NCBI GenBank assembly: GCA_963555705.1
Contig: OY743184.1
Coordinates: 19,643,859-19,707,858, forward strand
Source: Ligustrum vulgare
Taxonomy: Eukaryota; Streptophyta; Magnoliopsida; Lamiales; Oleaceae
Direction of reading: 5' to 3'
DNA length: 64,000 nt
Part shown: one piece after another, positions 55,454 to 64,000 of the stretch
Layout: every line of letters begins with the position of its first letter
How positions within the stretch are numbered: the first letter of the stretch is position 1
The notes under the pieces: generated by a model
The model's input: the letters and a program-made list of their open reading frames with translations, nothing else
Database searches by the model: none
Told to the model about the DNA's origin: nothing
Program-made: the position numbers and the translations under genes

Positions 55454-58400
55454 TCAATCTGCAGGTGTGATATCAAGGGTGGACTTTGCTGTTGGAAAGT
55501 CCTCGACGTAATGTTTGACTCTTTGACCATTAACCTTGAAGTTACCCTTGGTTGGATGATGGATTTCAACCGTTCCATAAGGGAAAACTTTTGCAATTGT
55601 GAAAGGTCCCGACCATTTGGATTTCAATTTTCCTGGAAAAAGCTTAAGTCGCGAGTTATAAAGCAACACTTGGTCACCGACTTGAAAGCTTCTTCTGTTG
55701 ATTCTACTGTCATGCCATTGTTTGGTTTTCTGTTTGTAGATTAGAGCATTTTCATAGGCTTCTTGTCGAAACTCATTGAGTTCATTCAATTGCAAAAGCC
55801 TAGTTTCACCAGCTTTCTCCAAATCCATGTTTAACTGTTTAAGAGCCCAATAAGCTTTATATTCCAGTTCAACAGGAAGGTGGCAAGCTTTTCCAAACAC
55901 TAAGCGGTATGGAGACATTCCAATTGGTGTTTTAAAAGCCGTCCTGTATGCCCAAAGTGCATCATCTAGCTTTTTAGACCAATCGGTTCGAGATGAGTTT
56001 ACAGTTAATTCAAGAATTTTCTTTAACTGTCTGTTAGATGTCTCCACCTGCCCACTTGTTTGTGGATGATATGGGGTAGCTACACGATGTTGAACTCCAT
56101 ATTTTCTCAACACTGCCTTAAAGGCTGAGTTGCAAAAATGAGTTCCACCATCACTGATTATTGCTCTAGGTGCTCCATACCTGTTGAAAATGTTTTTCTT
56201 GATAAAATTGATAACCACTTTGGCATCATTAGTTGGCAATGCTTGTGCCTCTACCCATTTCGAAACATAGTCAACTGCCACTAATATGTATTTGTTCGAG
56301 TATGATGATGGGAATGGCCCCATAAAGTCTATGCCCCAAACATCAAATAACTCGACCTCAAGAATGTTATTCAGTGGCATCTCATGATGGGCTGAAATGT
56401 TTCCCGTTCTTTGACATCTGTCACAGGAACGACAAAAACTATGGGCATCTTTGAACAATGTAGGCCAGTAAAATCCACATTGAAGAACTTTGGCTGCAGT
56501 TTTAGTTGGCCCAAAATGACCACCATAGGCTGAGGCATGCACACGTGAAAGAATTTGTTTCATTTCATCTTCTGGTATGCATCTTCTAATAATTTGGTCT
56601 GGACCTCTCCTGTAAAGGAATGGTTCATCCCAAAGGTAGAACTTAGCTTCGTGCATCAGCTTCTTTTTCTGTTGATATGAGAATTCAGGTGATATAACTT
56701 TACTAACCAGATAATTGACTATATCTGCATACCAAGGTGGTTTTCCAATGAAATACAACCGTTCATCCGGAAATACCTCATTGATAGCAGTTTCATCAAC
56801 TCCATTCTCATTTTCAAGTCGAGAGAGATGGTCAGCCACTGGATTTTCTGTTCCCTTTTTGTCCTTGATTTCAATGTCAAATTCTTGTAACAGGAGAATC
56901 CATCTTATTAACCTCGGCTTAGCATCTTTCTTTGACATGAGGTATTTGATTGCCGAGTGGTCAGTGTACACTACCACTTTTGATCCAATTAAATAGGATC
57001 GAAATTTGTCAACAGCAAATATCACTGCGAGCATCTCTTTTTCGGTAGTTGCATAGTGAATTTGTGCATCGGTCAGTGTTTTGCTTGCATAGTAAATTAC
57101 GTGAAGCACTTTATTTTTTTTTTGTTGTAGAACAGCTCCAACTGCGTAATCACTAGCATCACACATCAACTCAAAAGGCAGGGTCCAATCAGGTGCTACA
57201 AGCACAGGTGCAGTGATCAACTTCTCTTTCAAGGTATTGAAAGAGGTCAAACATTCCTTAGTGAATTTAAACGCAGTGTCCTTCTCCAACAAGTGACACA
57301 AAGGTTTGGTTATTTTGGAGAAGTCTTTTATGAACCTCCTGTAGAACCCTGCATGTCCTAGGAAACTTCTGATTCCTTTTACTGCGGTAGGTGGTTGCAA
57401 TTTTTCAATTACTTGCACTTTAGCTCTATCCACCTCTATCCCTTTATTTGAAATGCGATGTCCCAACACAATCCCTTCACTGACCATGAAATGACATTTC
57501 TCCCAATTTAGTACAAGGTTTGTGTCTTCACATCGCTTCAAGACTTGGGATAAATGTTTTAAACATTCATCAAAAGAGTCCCCAAAAACAGAGAAGTCGT
57601 CCATAAAAACTTCAATGGAATACTCCACCATATCAGAGAAGATTGCCATCATGCAACGTTGGAATGTAGCAGGGGCGTTGCATAGTCCAAAAGGCATTCT
57701 TCGAAAGGCAAAAGTACCATAAGGACAAGTGAAAGTTGTTTTCTCTTGGTCCTCAGGTGCTATTGGGATTTGGTTATATCCAGAATAACCATCCAAGAAA
57801 CAGTAGTGAGAGTGACCAGCCAGTCTTTCTAACATTTGATCTATGAAAGGCAATGGGAAGTGGTCTTTCCTAGTTGCTAAATTGAGCTTTCTATAATCAA
57901 TACAAACTCGCCATCCTGTGACAAGCCTAGTAGGTATAAGCTCATTGTTTTCATTCTTCTGGACAGTGATTCCTCCCTTTTTAGGCACGACGTGCACTGG
58001 ACTCACCCAAGAACTGTCTGATATTGGATAGATTATCCCAGCATCTAATAATTTAAGCACCTCCTTCCTCACAACTTCTTGTAGAGTCGGATTTAGCCTT
58101 CTTTGACTCTCTATAGAAGGTTTGTAATCATCCTCCATCAAAATTTTGTGCATGCACATGTGGGGACTGATTCCTTTTATATCAGCTATAGTCCAACCAA
58201 TAGCCATTTTATGCTCCCTCAACACTCTGATTAATCTTTCCTCTTCCAACTTAGACAAATCATTTGCAATGATGACAGGAAGAGTATCTGACTCGCCAAG
58301 GTAAGCATATCTCAAATGTGTTGGCAATGATTTTAGTTCTAAATCAGGAGCTTTTTCAATTGATGGAATCGGCTTTGATGTACTCTCGCCAAGTGGAGCA

Positions 58401-60826
58401 AAGTACCTAGCCCTGTTATATGATATGGGAGGTGATTCTTCCAACTGCATTGCTCTCATCCTGAGAGCGTGATGATCCGTTTTTACAGTTTTTGATTCCA
58501 TTATGCAAATTGCAAGATCATCAGTTAAGTGTTCATTACGAATTACTTCACCGACCAACTGGTCAGTTACTTCAACTCTAAAGCACGAGTCTTCAGTGTG
58601 GGGAAATTTCATTGCTCTGAACACATCGAATTGAACTTGTTCATTGTTGACCCTCAGTGTCATTTTCCCTGCACCCACATCAATCAATGCTCTGCCCGTG
58701 GCGAGAAATGGCCTCCCGAGTATTATTGGGATATTGCTATCTTCTTCCATATCAAGGATGATAAAATCAGCTGGAAATATGAATTTATCAACCTTAACCA
58801 AAACATCTTCAATAATCCCTCTTGGGTGCTTAATCGATCGATCAGCCAAAAGTAGTGAGACAGTGGTTGGTTGAGCTTCTCCCAACCCCAATTTAGTGTA
58901 CACTGATAAAGGCATTAAATTTATGCTTGCGCCAAGATCACACAAAGCATTTTTGAAAGAATTTGTACCTATGGTACACGGTATAGTAAAACTCCCAGGA
59001 TCTTTCAATTTAGGTGGAAGTTTTTTTTGTAAAATAGCACTACACTCTTCTGTTAAGCACACGGTCTCATAGTTTTCCAGCTTGCGTTTGTTAGCCAAAA
59101 TCTCTTTCAAGAATTTGGCGTAACTAGGCATTTGTGCAATTGCATCTGCAAATGGGATATTAATATGCAGTTTTCTGAATACTTCCATGAATTTTTCAAA
59201 CTGCTTATCCATTTTGTGATTTTGCAGACGTTGAGGAAATGGAATAGGTGGGACATATTTCTTAACAGGAGTAGGTGCTTTTTCTTTGGATGCTTCATTT
59301 TGAGTTTCGGGTTGGGTTAACTGATAAAACCCCTCAGTCTCACTTTCGACTTCATCGTTTACTTGTTTCTCTGCCCTCTCAGGTCTTTTTACATGTATCT
59401 CAGGCAATTGAACCCCACTACGTGTGGTGATTGCTTGCACATGCTCCCTAGGATTTTTAATAGTATTGCTTGGTAAAGTCCCAGGTGCTCGCTCAGACAA
59501 TTGTTGAGCGATTTGACTGATTTGAGTTTCAAGCTTTTTGATTGATGCAGACTGACTTTGCAAAGATGTTTGATGCGTTTCGAACATCTTGTCAGTCTTT
59601 TGCATATGTTGCTGAAACATCTCCCCCAAACTAGGCCTTCTATCCGGTTGTTGATTAGACTCATTTTGATTGTTTGACCATTTAAAGTTCGGGTGTTGCT
59701 TCCAACCAGGATTGTAGGTGGGGGCATATGGATTGTTTTGCACAAAATTGACTTGCTCATCTGTTGAAATCAACAACATACAATTCTCTGTTGAGTGGTT
59801 AGCGCTACAATTCTCACAGATTACCTGTGATTGAATAGCGTTAACTCCTTGTGATGTAAGCAACAAATCAACCTTTTTTGTCAGCGCAGCTATTTGTGCG
59901 TTTGTACCGGTAAGTGCATCTATATCATGCATTCCAGTAGCTCTCCTTTGTACTACTCTTTCAGATGGGAACATGGTATGTGTTTTTGCAATGAGTTCTA
60001 CCAGGTCCCAAGCTTGGTTGACACTTTTATTTGTGATAGACCCACCAGCTGATGAGTCCACTATTGATTTGTATTGTGGTGACAACCCAGAGTAAAAGTA
60101 CTGAACTTGAAGGCCTTTGTTATATCCATGATAAGGGCATTTTCTAAGAAGATCCTTAAATCTACCCCAAGACTCATAAAAGCTCTCACCGTCTAGTTGT
60201 TGAAACGTGGATATCTCCAACCTCAGTTTAGCGACCTTAGCAGGTGAGAAATATTTGTTACAAAATTTTCGAGCTAGGTCATCCCATGTGGTTATGCTAA
60301 ATTCAGGTTCAGAATCAAGCCACTCCAATGCACTATCTCTTAAAGTGTAAGGAAATAGTCGCAAACGAATGGCATCATCATTTATGCCTTGAAATTGGAA
60401 ATTTTGGCACATTCTCCCAAATCTTGAAACATGTGCATTGGGGTCCTCGTGTGCCTTTCCAAAAAATTGGAGATTATTACTGAAAAGGTTTATTAAATCT
60501 GCTCTCAATTGAAAGTCATTCCTTCCAAAAGGCGGATATAATATACTAGAACGGTTTGCAGTGGCAACAGGAGTCAAGAATTGACCCATAGGAAGATCTC
60601 CTACATTATCATCTTGAACATTCTGTTGGTTGTTTTGATTGATTTGCAATGCTGCATTTTGACCAGGAGGTAATGCAGCTGCATTCGGGTTTAGTTCAAT
60701 GTGTTCCAAAGGATTGATTGGATTGGCCATTTGGTTCAGATTTTGTTGTTCCCTAAGTCGTCCTCTAAAGAATTGTTCAATTTCAGGTTCGAAAGGTAAA
60801 AGATTTCCCCTTTGCGAACGGAGCAT
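55454..60826 (-). CDS. Intact Gag-Pol polyprotein of the young Athila element
   Basis: A single open frame of 1790 residues, no stop or shift. Gag comes first, with a capsid-like region ([13 protein letters not shown] to about 310) and a zinc knuckle near 336-350 ([13 protein letters not shown], spacing CX2CX3HX4C, one residue shorter than usual). Protease has [10 protein letters not shown] (about 626). Reverse transcriptase has FMDD (about 1072). RNase H has [11 protein letters not shown] (about 1220). Integrase has the HHCC zinc site (about 1430-1475) and the D-D-E core (DFMGPFP about 1502, SDGGTHF about 1557, QVETSNR about 1596). Domain order, tRNA-Asp primer site and sequence style are those of the Athila lineage of Ty3/gypsy. 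The start ATG is the first in frame, 173 bases after the PBS. All catalytic motifs look intact, so it could supply proteins in trans, although the element's own 3' LTR is incomplete. Confidence 0.95.
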   Translation of the reverse strand: MLRSQRGNLLPFEPEIEQFFRGRLREQQNLNQMANPINPLEHIELNPNAAALPPGQNAALQINQNNQQNVQDDNVGDLPMGQFLTPVATANRSSILYPPFGRNDFQLRADLINLFSNNLQFFGKAHEDPNAHVSRFGRMCQNFQFQGINDDAIRLRLFPYTLRDSALEWLDSEPEFSITTWDDLARKFCNKYFSPAKVAKLRLEISTFQQLDGESFYESWGRFKDLLRKCPYHGYNKGLQVQYFYSGLSPQYKSIVDSSAGGSITNKSVNQAWDLVELIAKTHTMFPSERVVQRRATGMHDIDALTGTNAQIAALTKKVDLLLTSQGVNAIQSQVICENCSANHSTENCMLLISTDEQVNFVQNNPYAPTYNPGWKQHPNFKWSNNQNESNQQPDRRPSLGEMFQQHMQKTDKMFETHQTSLQSQSASIKKLETQISQIAQQLSERAPGTLPSNTIKNPREHVQAITTRSGVQLPEIHVKRPERAEKQVNDEVESETEGFYQLTQPETQNEASKEKAPTPVKKYVPPIPFPQRLQNHKMDKQFEKFMEVFRKLHINIPFADAIAQMPSYAKFLKEILANKRKLENYETVCLTEECSAILQKKLPPKLKDPGSFTIPCTIGTNSFKNALCDLGASINLMPLSVYTKLGLGEAQPTTVSLLLADRSIKHPRGIIEDVLVKVDKFIFPADFIILDMEEDSNIPIILGRPFLATGRALIDVGAGKMTLRVNNEQVQFDVFRAMKFPHTEDSCFRVEVTDQLVGEVIRNEHLTDDLAICIMESKTVKTDHHALRMRAMQLEESPPISYNRARYFAPLGESTSKPIPSIEKAPDLELKSLPTHLRYAYLGESDTLPVIIANDLSKLEEERLIRVLREHKMAIGWTIADIKGISPHMCMHKILMEDDYKPSIESQRRLNPTLQEVVRKEVLKLLDAGIIYPISDSSWVSPVHVVPKKGGITVQKNENNELIPTRLVTGWRVCIDYRKLNLATRKDHFPLPFIDQMLERLAGHSHYCFLDGYSGYNQIPIAPEDQEKTTFTCPYGTFAFRRMPFGLCNAPATFQRCMMAIFSDMVEYSIEVFMDDFSVFGDSFDECLKHLSQVLKRCEDTNLVLNWEKCHFMVSEGIVLGHRISNKGIEVDRAKVQVIEKLQPPTAVKGIRSFLGHAGFYRRFIKDFSKITKPLCHLLEKDTAFKFTKECLTSFNTLKEKLITAPVLVAPDWTLPFELMCDASDYAVGAVLQQKKNKVLHVIYYASKTLTDAQIHYATTEKEMLAVIFAVDKFRSYLIGSKVVVYTDHSAIKYLMSKKDAKPRLIRWILLLQEFDIEIKDKKGTENPVADHLSRLENENGVDETAINEVFPDERLYFIGKPPWYADIVNYLVSKVISPEFSYQQKKKLMHEAKFYLWDEPFLYRRGPDQIIRRCIPEDEMKQILSRVHASAYGGHFGPTKTAAKVLQCGFYWPTLFKDAHSFCRSCDRCQRTGNISAHHEMPLNNILEVELFDVWGIDFMGPFPSSYSNKYILVAVDYVSKWVEAQALPTNDAKVVINFIKKNIFNRYGAPRAIISDGGTHFCNSAFKAVLRKYGVQHRVATPYHPQTSGQVETSNRQLKKILELTVNSSRTDWSKKLDDALWAYRTAFKTPIGMSPYRLVFGKACHLPVELEYKAYWALKQLNMDLEKAGETRLLQLNELNEFRQEAYENALIYKQKTKQWHDSRINRRSFQVGDQVLLYNSRLKLFPGKLKSKWSGPFTIAKVFPYGTVEIHHPTKGNFKVNGQRVKHYVEDFPTAKSTLDITPAD

Positions 60827-60998
60827 AAAAGGACAAGAAGAAATTTTTTTTTTTTTTTTTTTTTGAAAATTTTGAGAATTTTTGATGTTTTTGTTGTTTT
60901 TGTTTATTATGAATCAAAATGCTAAAAACTAAAGGCAAACTAAATCTAAAAGCTAAGAATGCTAAAAATCAAAATAAATGAATAACAAATTAAAATAG

Positions 60999-61016
60999 TC
61001 CCCGGCAGCGGCGCCA
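60999..61016 (-). promoter_or_regulatory. Primer binding site (tRNA-Asp) of the young Athila element
   Basis: The minus strand reads TGGCGCCGCTGCCGGGGA, complementary to the 3' end of tRNA-Asp with one mismatch. Six bases (AGTTTT) separate it from the CA that ends the 5' LTR, the same spacing as in element A. Confidence 0.9.
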
Positions 61017-61022
61017 AAAACT

Positions 61023-62551
61023 TGTTGGAAAAAATAATCGCAAGTGTACGATATCGCTAACAAGTAATAAAAATGGACTTTTGAGTCCGAGTTGTCGATC
61101 CCACGAGGACTATTTAATTTGCTATAAATTTACTTCGATTCAATAGAATTCCTAAACTAAAACAAAAATAATTAAGTAAATAAATTGCAAAATAATAAAA
61201 GCAAAAACGACAAATAATTGGAAATCACTGAAATAAACAAATCAATTAAAATGAAAATAACAAATTAAACAAAAAAAAAACAATTAACGAAAACAAGAAA
61301 TAAAGTGGTGGATTTTGAACAATTGAATGAATATCGGGACTAACGATTTCGAAATAACGTTCTAGCTTAATTTCTCATCTCAAGTTGTTTTCTAAAATTG
61401 TATTTGGTCGAATTCACGCATATATCTAATTTACCTCTCTCGAGTTCAAATTAAACCTATTTAACTAAGTCAACCATGTATCTCTACAGCGGGTCAGAGT
61501 TCTCCTTAGCTAAATGCATGAAATTCCTAGGAATTCATAAGTGACCACATGCAACCACAAATTCATATCTCTATCTTTTTGTTGAAATTGCCGGATTTTA
61601 TTACGTGATCTAATTGTTAACTCACCTCTCGGATTATGAAAACAATCATTAAATCATGAATTGATGATCAAGCAATTCAAGCATTAAATGCAATAATAAA
61701 ATCAATACATGAAAATAAAGCACCAACTCGAGAATTAAAATCAAACTAGAAACATTAAATTTATATCGTTAATCCCGATTTAAAATTTAGCTACTCATCT
61801 TTGTGGAATAGAAAACAATAAATAATAAACATAAAACTTGGAGTTTGAATAATTGAAAAATTAACATCACCACTAATGCACAGCCGAGTCCTTTGTTGCT
61901 ACCAACCGTGTCTTCTCCTATGTGTCTTCTGCCAATTTAATTCCTCCAACATTGATTGATCCAGCCGTACCACCTTGTTAATTCAATTCTTGTCTCTCTC
62001 TTAGCCGCCTAACCTTCTTTTTTTAGTTCACCAGCAGCCACTACCAATGTTTCAATAGCCGTGTATGTATATCTTCCCAAAGCAGTGTATATGTTCTTGT
62101 CTCCTTGTAATCTCTGAACTCAAATTCCAAGAATAATTCTACCCCAAGCAGCCACAATGTTATTCCAAAAATTTCCTCTCGGCTGCCCCCATCTCACGGC
62201 TGCGCACACCCTGCAACGTGTGTGTATATATATATATATATATATACAAAATTCAACCCTAAGCCCAAATAAAATAAATTATCCTTTAAGCATCTCAATT
62301 CTTTTAAATAAACTAAGTTGGTCCTTGAGTCTTCAATTGTGCAATTAAGCCCTTGAGTTTCAAAACGTCTTCAATTAACTCCACTTTTCATCCAATTATT
62401 ATGTATTTGCTTCAATTCCTTACTTTTCTTGATTTTGGGATAAACCCTGAAATAATGACAAATAAACACAAATTAAGTAGAATTTATTCGATAAAAACAA
62501 TATAATATCCTAATTTCGACAGATAAATAAGTGTATAAAATACACTTATCA
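61023..62551 (-). repeat. Complete 5' LTR of the young Athila element (1529 bp)
   Basis: On the minus strand it runs from TGATAAGTG (62551) to TTTTTTCCAACA (61023). The first bases form a hairpin, TAAGTGTA-TTTTA-TACACTTA. A long TATATA run at 62225-62244 could provide a TATA box. ATATT follows at 62552-62556. It is the only full-length LTR of the three copies. Confidence 0.93.
62225..62244 (-). promoter_or_regulatory. TA-rich promoter candidate in the 5' LTR
   Basis: A (TA)n run, about 310 bases into the LTR on the element strand, followed by ACACACACGTTGCAG. It is the most TATA-like sequence in the LTR and occurs in all three copies, but there is no direct evidence of transcription start. 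Confidence 0.35.
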
Positions 62552-62556
62552 ATATT
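62552..62556. other. Right 5-bp target-site duplication (ATATT)
   Basis: ATATT directly follows the outer end of the 5' LTR (...CTTATCA) and equals the five bases before the left arm at 49329-49333. Joining the flanks gives a simple empty site, GCATGATATTCCCGTC. Confidence 0.75.
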
Positions 62557-62693
62557 CCCGTCACTTTATTAGATATGATATGATTCCTTCTGATGATCCG
62601 ATTCTGGAGTTGAGACTTTTGTGAAAGGAAGTACAAAAATTATGCCAGGCTGCAAACTAACGTGGATTTTCCTGGAACCCTACAGCCATTTTT

Positions 62694-63090
62694 TTATGTT
62701 AAAATATTATTGCTGAAATCAAAGAAATCCACGTCTAAGGTCAAAGAATATTAAGAGAGAATTACAACATTTTCGGATGCATTGATTATTTTTTGTTTAT
62801 AATTATTTCAATTTTTAATACAATTTTTTAACCACACATCTTTTCTCTCTCCAATTTTTAACCATTTATTTACCTCGAGATTTTAAAAAAAAAAAATTAT
62901 GTTAAAATATTATTGCTGAAATCAAAGAAATCCACGTCTAAGGTCAAAGAATATTAAGAGAGAATTACAACATTTTCGGATGCATTGATTATTTTTTGTT
63001 TATAATTATTTCAATTTTTAATACAACTTTTTAACCACACATCTTTTCTCTCTCCAATTTTTAACCATTTATTTACCTCGAGATTTGAAA
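62694..63090. repeat. 203-bp tandem duplication
   Basis: TTATGTTAAAATATTATTGC... to ...TTTACCTCGAGATTT is repeated head to tail (62694-62896 and 62897-63090), nearly identical except for the length of the A run at the junction and a few bases. It lies between the Athila insertion and the LEA-like exon, with no coding sequence. Confidence 0.95.
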
Positions 63091-63620
63091 AAAAAATGTT
63101 TATAATCCAAAAACCTACCGCCGAACAAAGGCTTCACTGTCCAGTGTCCATTATGTTTGGAGTTTTTAAAATATTTTCTTCCTCCATTATATGTTCTCTC
63201 TCATTAATGCTTCTCTTCTCTTCTCTTCTTCATCATCCATTTTCTATTAGTAGTTTAGTACTTGCAAATTAACATGTCAAATCATCGCTCACATTCCTTT
63301 AAAATTAATATGGAACGATGAAATGATTTTAATCGCGATTACCGTTGACTTTAAAATCCAGTTGGACTAAGCTCATGTCAATTATATAGATCCCTTGCCA
63401 CCATCGATCTCGTTTAGCAGAATGAAAAACGAGGACTTAACATTAAAATATTCTAATACATTTTCAAATCATTATCAGTGCCAAGAAACCCAAAGAACTA
63501 ACTCTTCAAAATGTTGTTATTTGGTCAACTAGAGAACTTTAAGACATGCACTAGTCCTTTCATTACATGGAATAAAAAGTAAGCTCTGAATTGCAGAATT
63601 AAAAATTGCCCAAACAATCT
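63091..63620. other. 3' flank of the LEA-like gene
   Basis: Non-coding. It would contain the 3' UTR of the minus-strand LEA-like gene (roughly 63480-63620). No repeat or open frame of note was found. Confidence 0.35.
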
Positions 63621-63695
63621 TCATTTGTTCATCCCAGTTGCATCTTTAACTGCATCAGCTGCACCTTGTGCCTTGGCCTCCACTTGCTGTCCAGC
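63621..63695 (-). CDS. Last exon of a small LEA/KIN-like stress protein
   Basis: The minus strand has an acceptor (TTTTGTTTTAG) followed by 24 codons and a TGA at 63621-63623. The peptide is AGQQVEAKAQGAADAVKDAT then GMNK. It is Ala/Lys/Gln/Asp-rich, amphipathic and without Cys or Trp. It has the repeat style and the G(M/L)NK-type C-terminus of small LEA-like, cold/ABA-induced KIN-type proteins, which are hydrophilic cytosolic stress proteins. The upstream exon or exons lie outside the window, beyond a CACTA element starting at 63833 in what must be the intron or upstream region. Whether the gene is still functional cannot be seen. Confidence 0.6.
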   Translation of the reverse strand, partial: AGQQVEAKAQGAADAVKDATGMNK

Positions 63696-63832
63696 CTAAA
63701 ACAAAAAATACAAAATAAAAAGCATGCATCTTAGTTTTTAAAATCATTAAAATTTATAAAGACCACAATTTTTTAAACCACTTTTTAACCACTCTCCACT
63801 TTTTAATCACACACAATATTTTCCTCAAAAAC

Positions 63833-64000
63833 CACTACAAGAAAAGGGATTGAATCGGATCAAAATAAATAAAAATTTAATTAAATATTTTCACAATTAG
63901 AGACGACAATATCGTCTCTAAAAGTCGTCGCAATTACCCCGGAAGAAACAGCGACGACAAAGTCGTCTCTATTTATCTTCAGCTAAGGGCCTACAGCGAC
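63833..64000. mobile_element. Left end of a second CACTA element (continues past the window)
   Basis: It begins CACTACAAGAAAAGGG, the classical plant CACTA terminus. Subterminal units follow: GAGACGACAATATCGTCTCT and GCGACGACAAAGTCGTCTCT, each an inverted-repeat word built on ACGAC/GTCGT. These differ from the CGCGTCGGTT repeats of the element at 35163, so this is a different family. The right end is beyond the window. Confidence 0.85.

Larger units (their letters stand above)
49334..62551 (-). mobile_element. Young Athila element with a fold-back 3' end, 13.2 kb
   Basis: In minus-strand order: full 5' LTR (62551-61023), tRNA-Asp PBS (61016-60999), intact gag-pol (60826-55454), a 3' non-coding region with an internal polypurine tract (54888-54897), the terminal polypurine tract (53430-53415), and the first 1212 bases of the 3' LTR (53414-52203). 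At that point the sequence turns round: a 193-bp loop of LTR sequence, then an inverted copy of the LTR, terminal tract and 3' region back to the internal polypurine tract at 49334. Both outer borders carry ATATT. The two LTR copies on the minus strand align with a constant offset of 9137 and no difference in the stretches I compared. The element is therefore very young, and its abnormal structure was probably present at integration. Confidence 0.9.

Overview
This window is repeat-rich, AT-rich nuclear DNA from a flowering plant, most probably a eudicot. The evidence is plant-specific LTR retrotransposons with tRNA-Asp and tRNA-iMet primer sites, CACTA, PIF/Harbinger, Stowaway and Helitron elements, and three plant host genes: a group-S-type bZIP factor, a GLUTAMINE DUMPER-like protein and the last exon of a small LEA/KIN-like protein. 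I cannot name the species.

Layout. 1-7.9 kb: an old Athila-type Ty3/gypsy element (LTR end, primer site, gag-pol with several stops and frameshifts, a possibly spliced env-like fragment) carrying a hAT-like insertion. 7.9-14 kb: remnants of minus-strand copia and gypsy elements, arrays of the palindrome TTACGGCCGTAA, and a tandem repeat. 14-23.5 kb: intergenic DNA with a poly-G duplication, microsatellites, and PIF and Stowaway MITEs. 23.5-24.3 kb: an intact intronless bZIP gene. 25.5-29.7 kb: a degraded plus-strand copia element with a nested 1.16-kb DNA transposon. 30.4-30.8 kb: a fragment of a PRP4-type kinase gene. 31.3-35.1 kb: a small hAT-like element, a GCAACG-type tandem array and two copies of an unnamed terminal-repeat element. 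35.16-43.57 kb: a nearly complete CACTA transposon with a TNP2 transposase gene broken by one stop, and an 11-exon second gene ending in a Ulp1/C48 protease-like domain, also broken by one stop. 44.3 kb: the GDU-like gene. 45-48.7 kb: a third copy of the unnamed element, a Helitron with duplicated 3' part, and a second PIF MITE. 49.33-62.55 kb: a very young Athila element, described below. 62.5-64 kb: a 203-bp tandem duplication, the LEA-like last exon, and the start of another CACTA element in its upstream intron.

The most unusual object is the unit at 49334-62551. A complete minus-strand Athila element (5' LTR, PBS, intact 1790-residue Gag-Pol, internal and terminal polypurine tracts) ends not in a normal 3' LTR but in a 2.7-kb inverted duplication of its own 3' end with a 193-bp loop. 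The far end of the duplication lies exactly at an internal polypurine tract (G6 then TGG), and the whole 13.2-kb unit is bounded by the same 5-bp duplication, ATATT. This suggests that an aberrant reverse transcript, primed from the internal polypurine tract and folded back, was integrated as one piece.

Host genes are few and far apart, and no operon-like organisation is expected. Most nonsense mutations in the decayed transposon genes are explained by C-to-T changes, as expected from loss of methylated cytosines.
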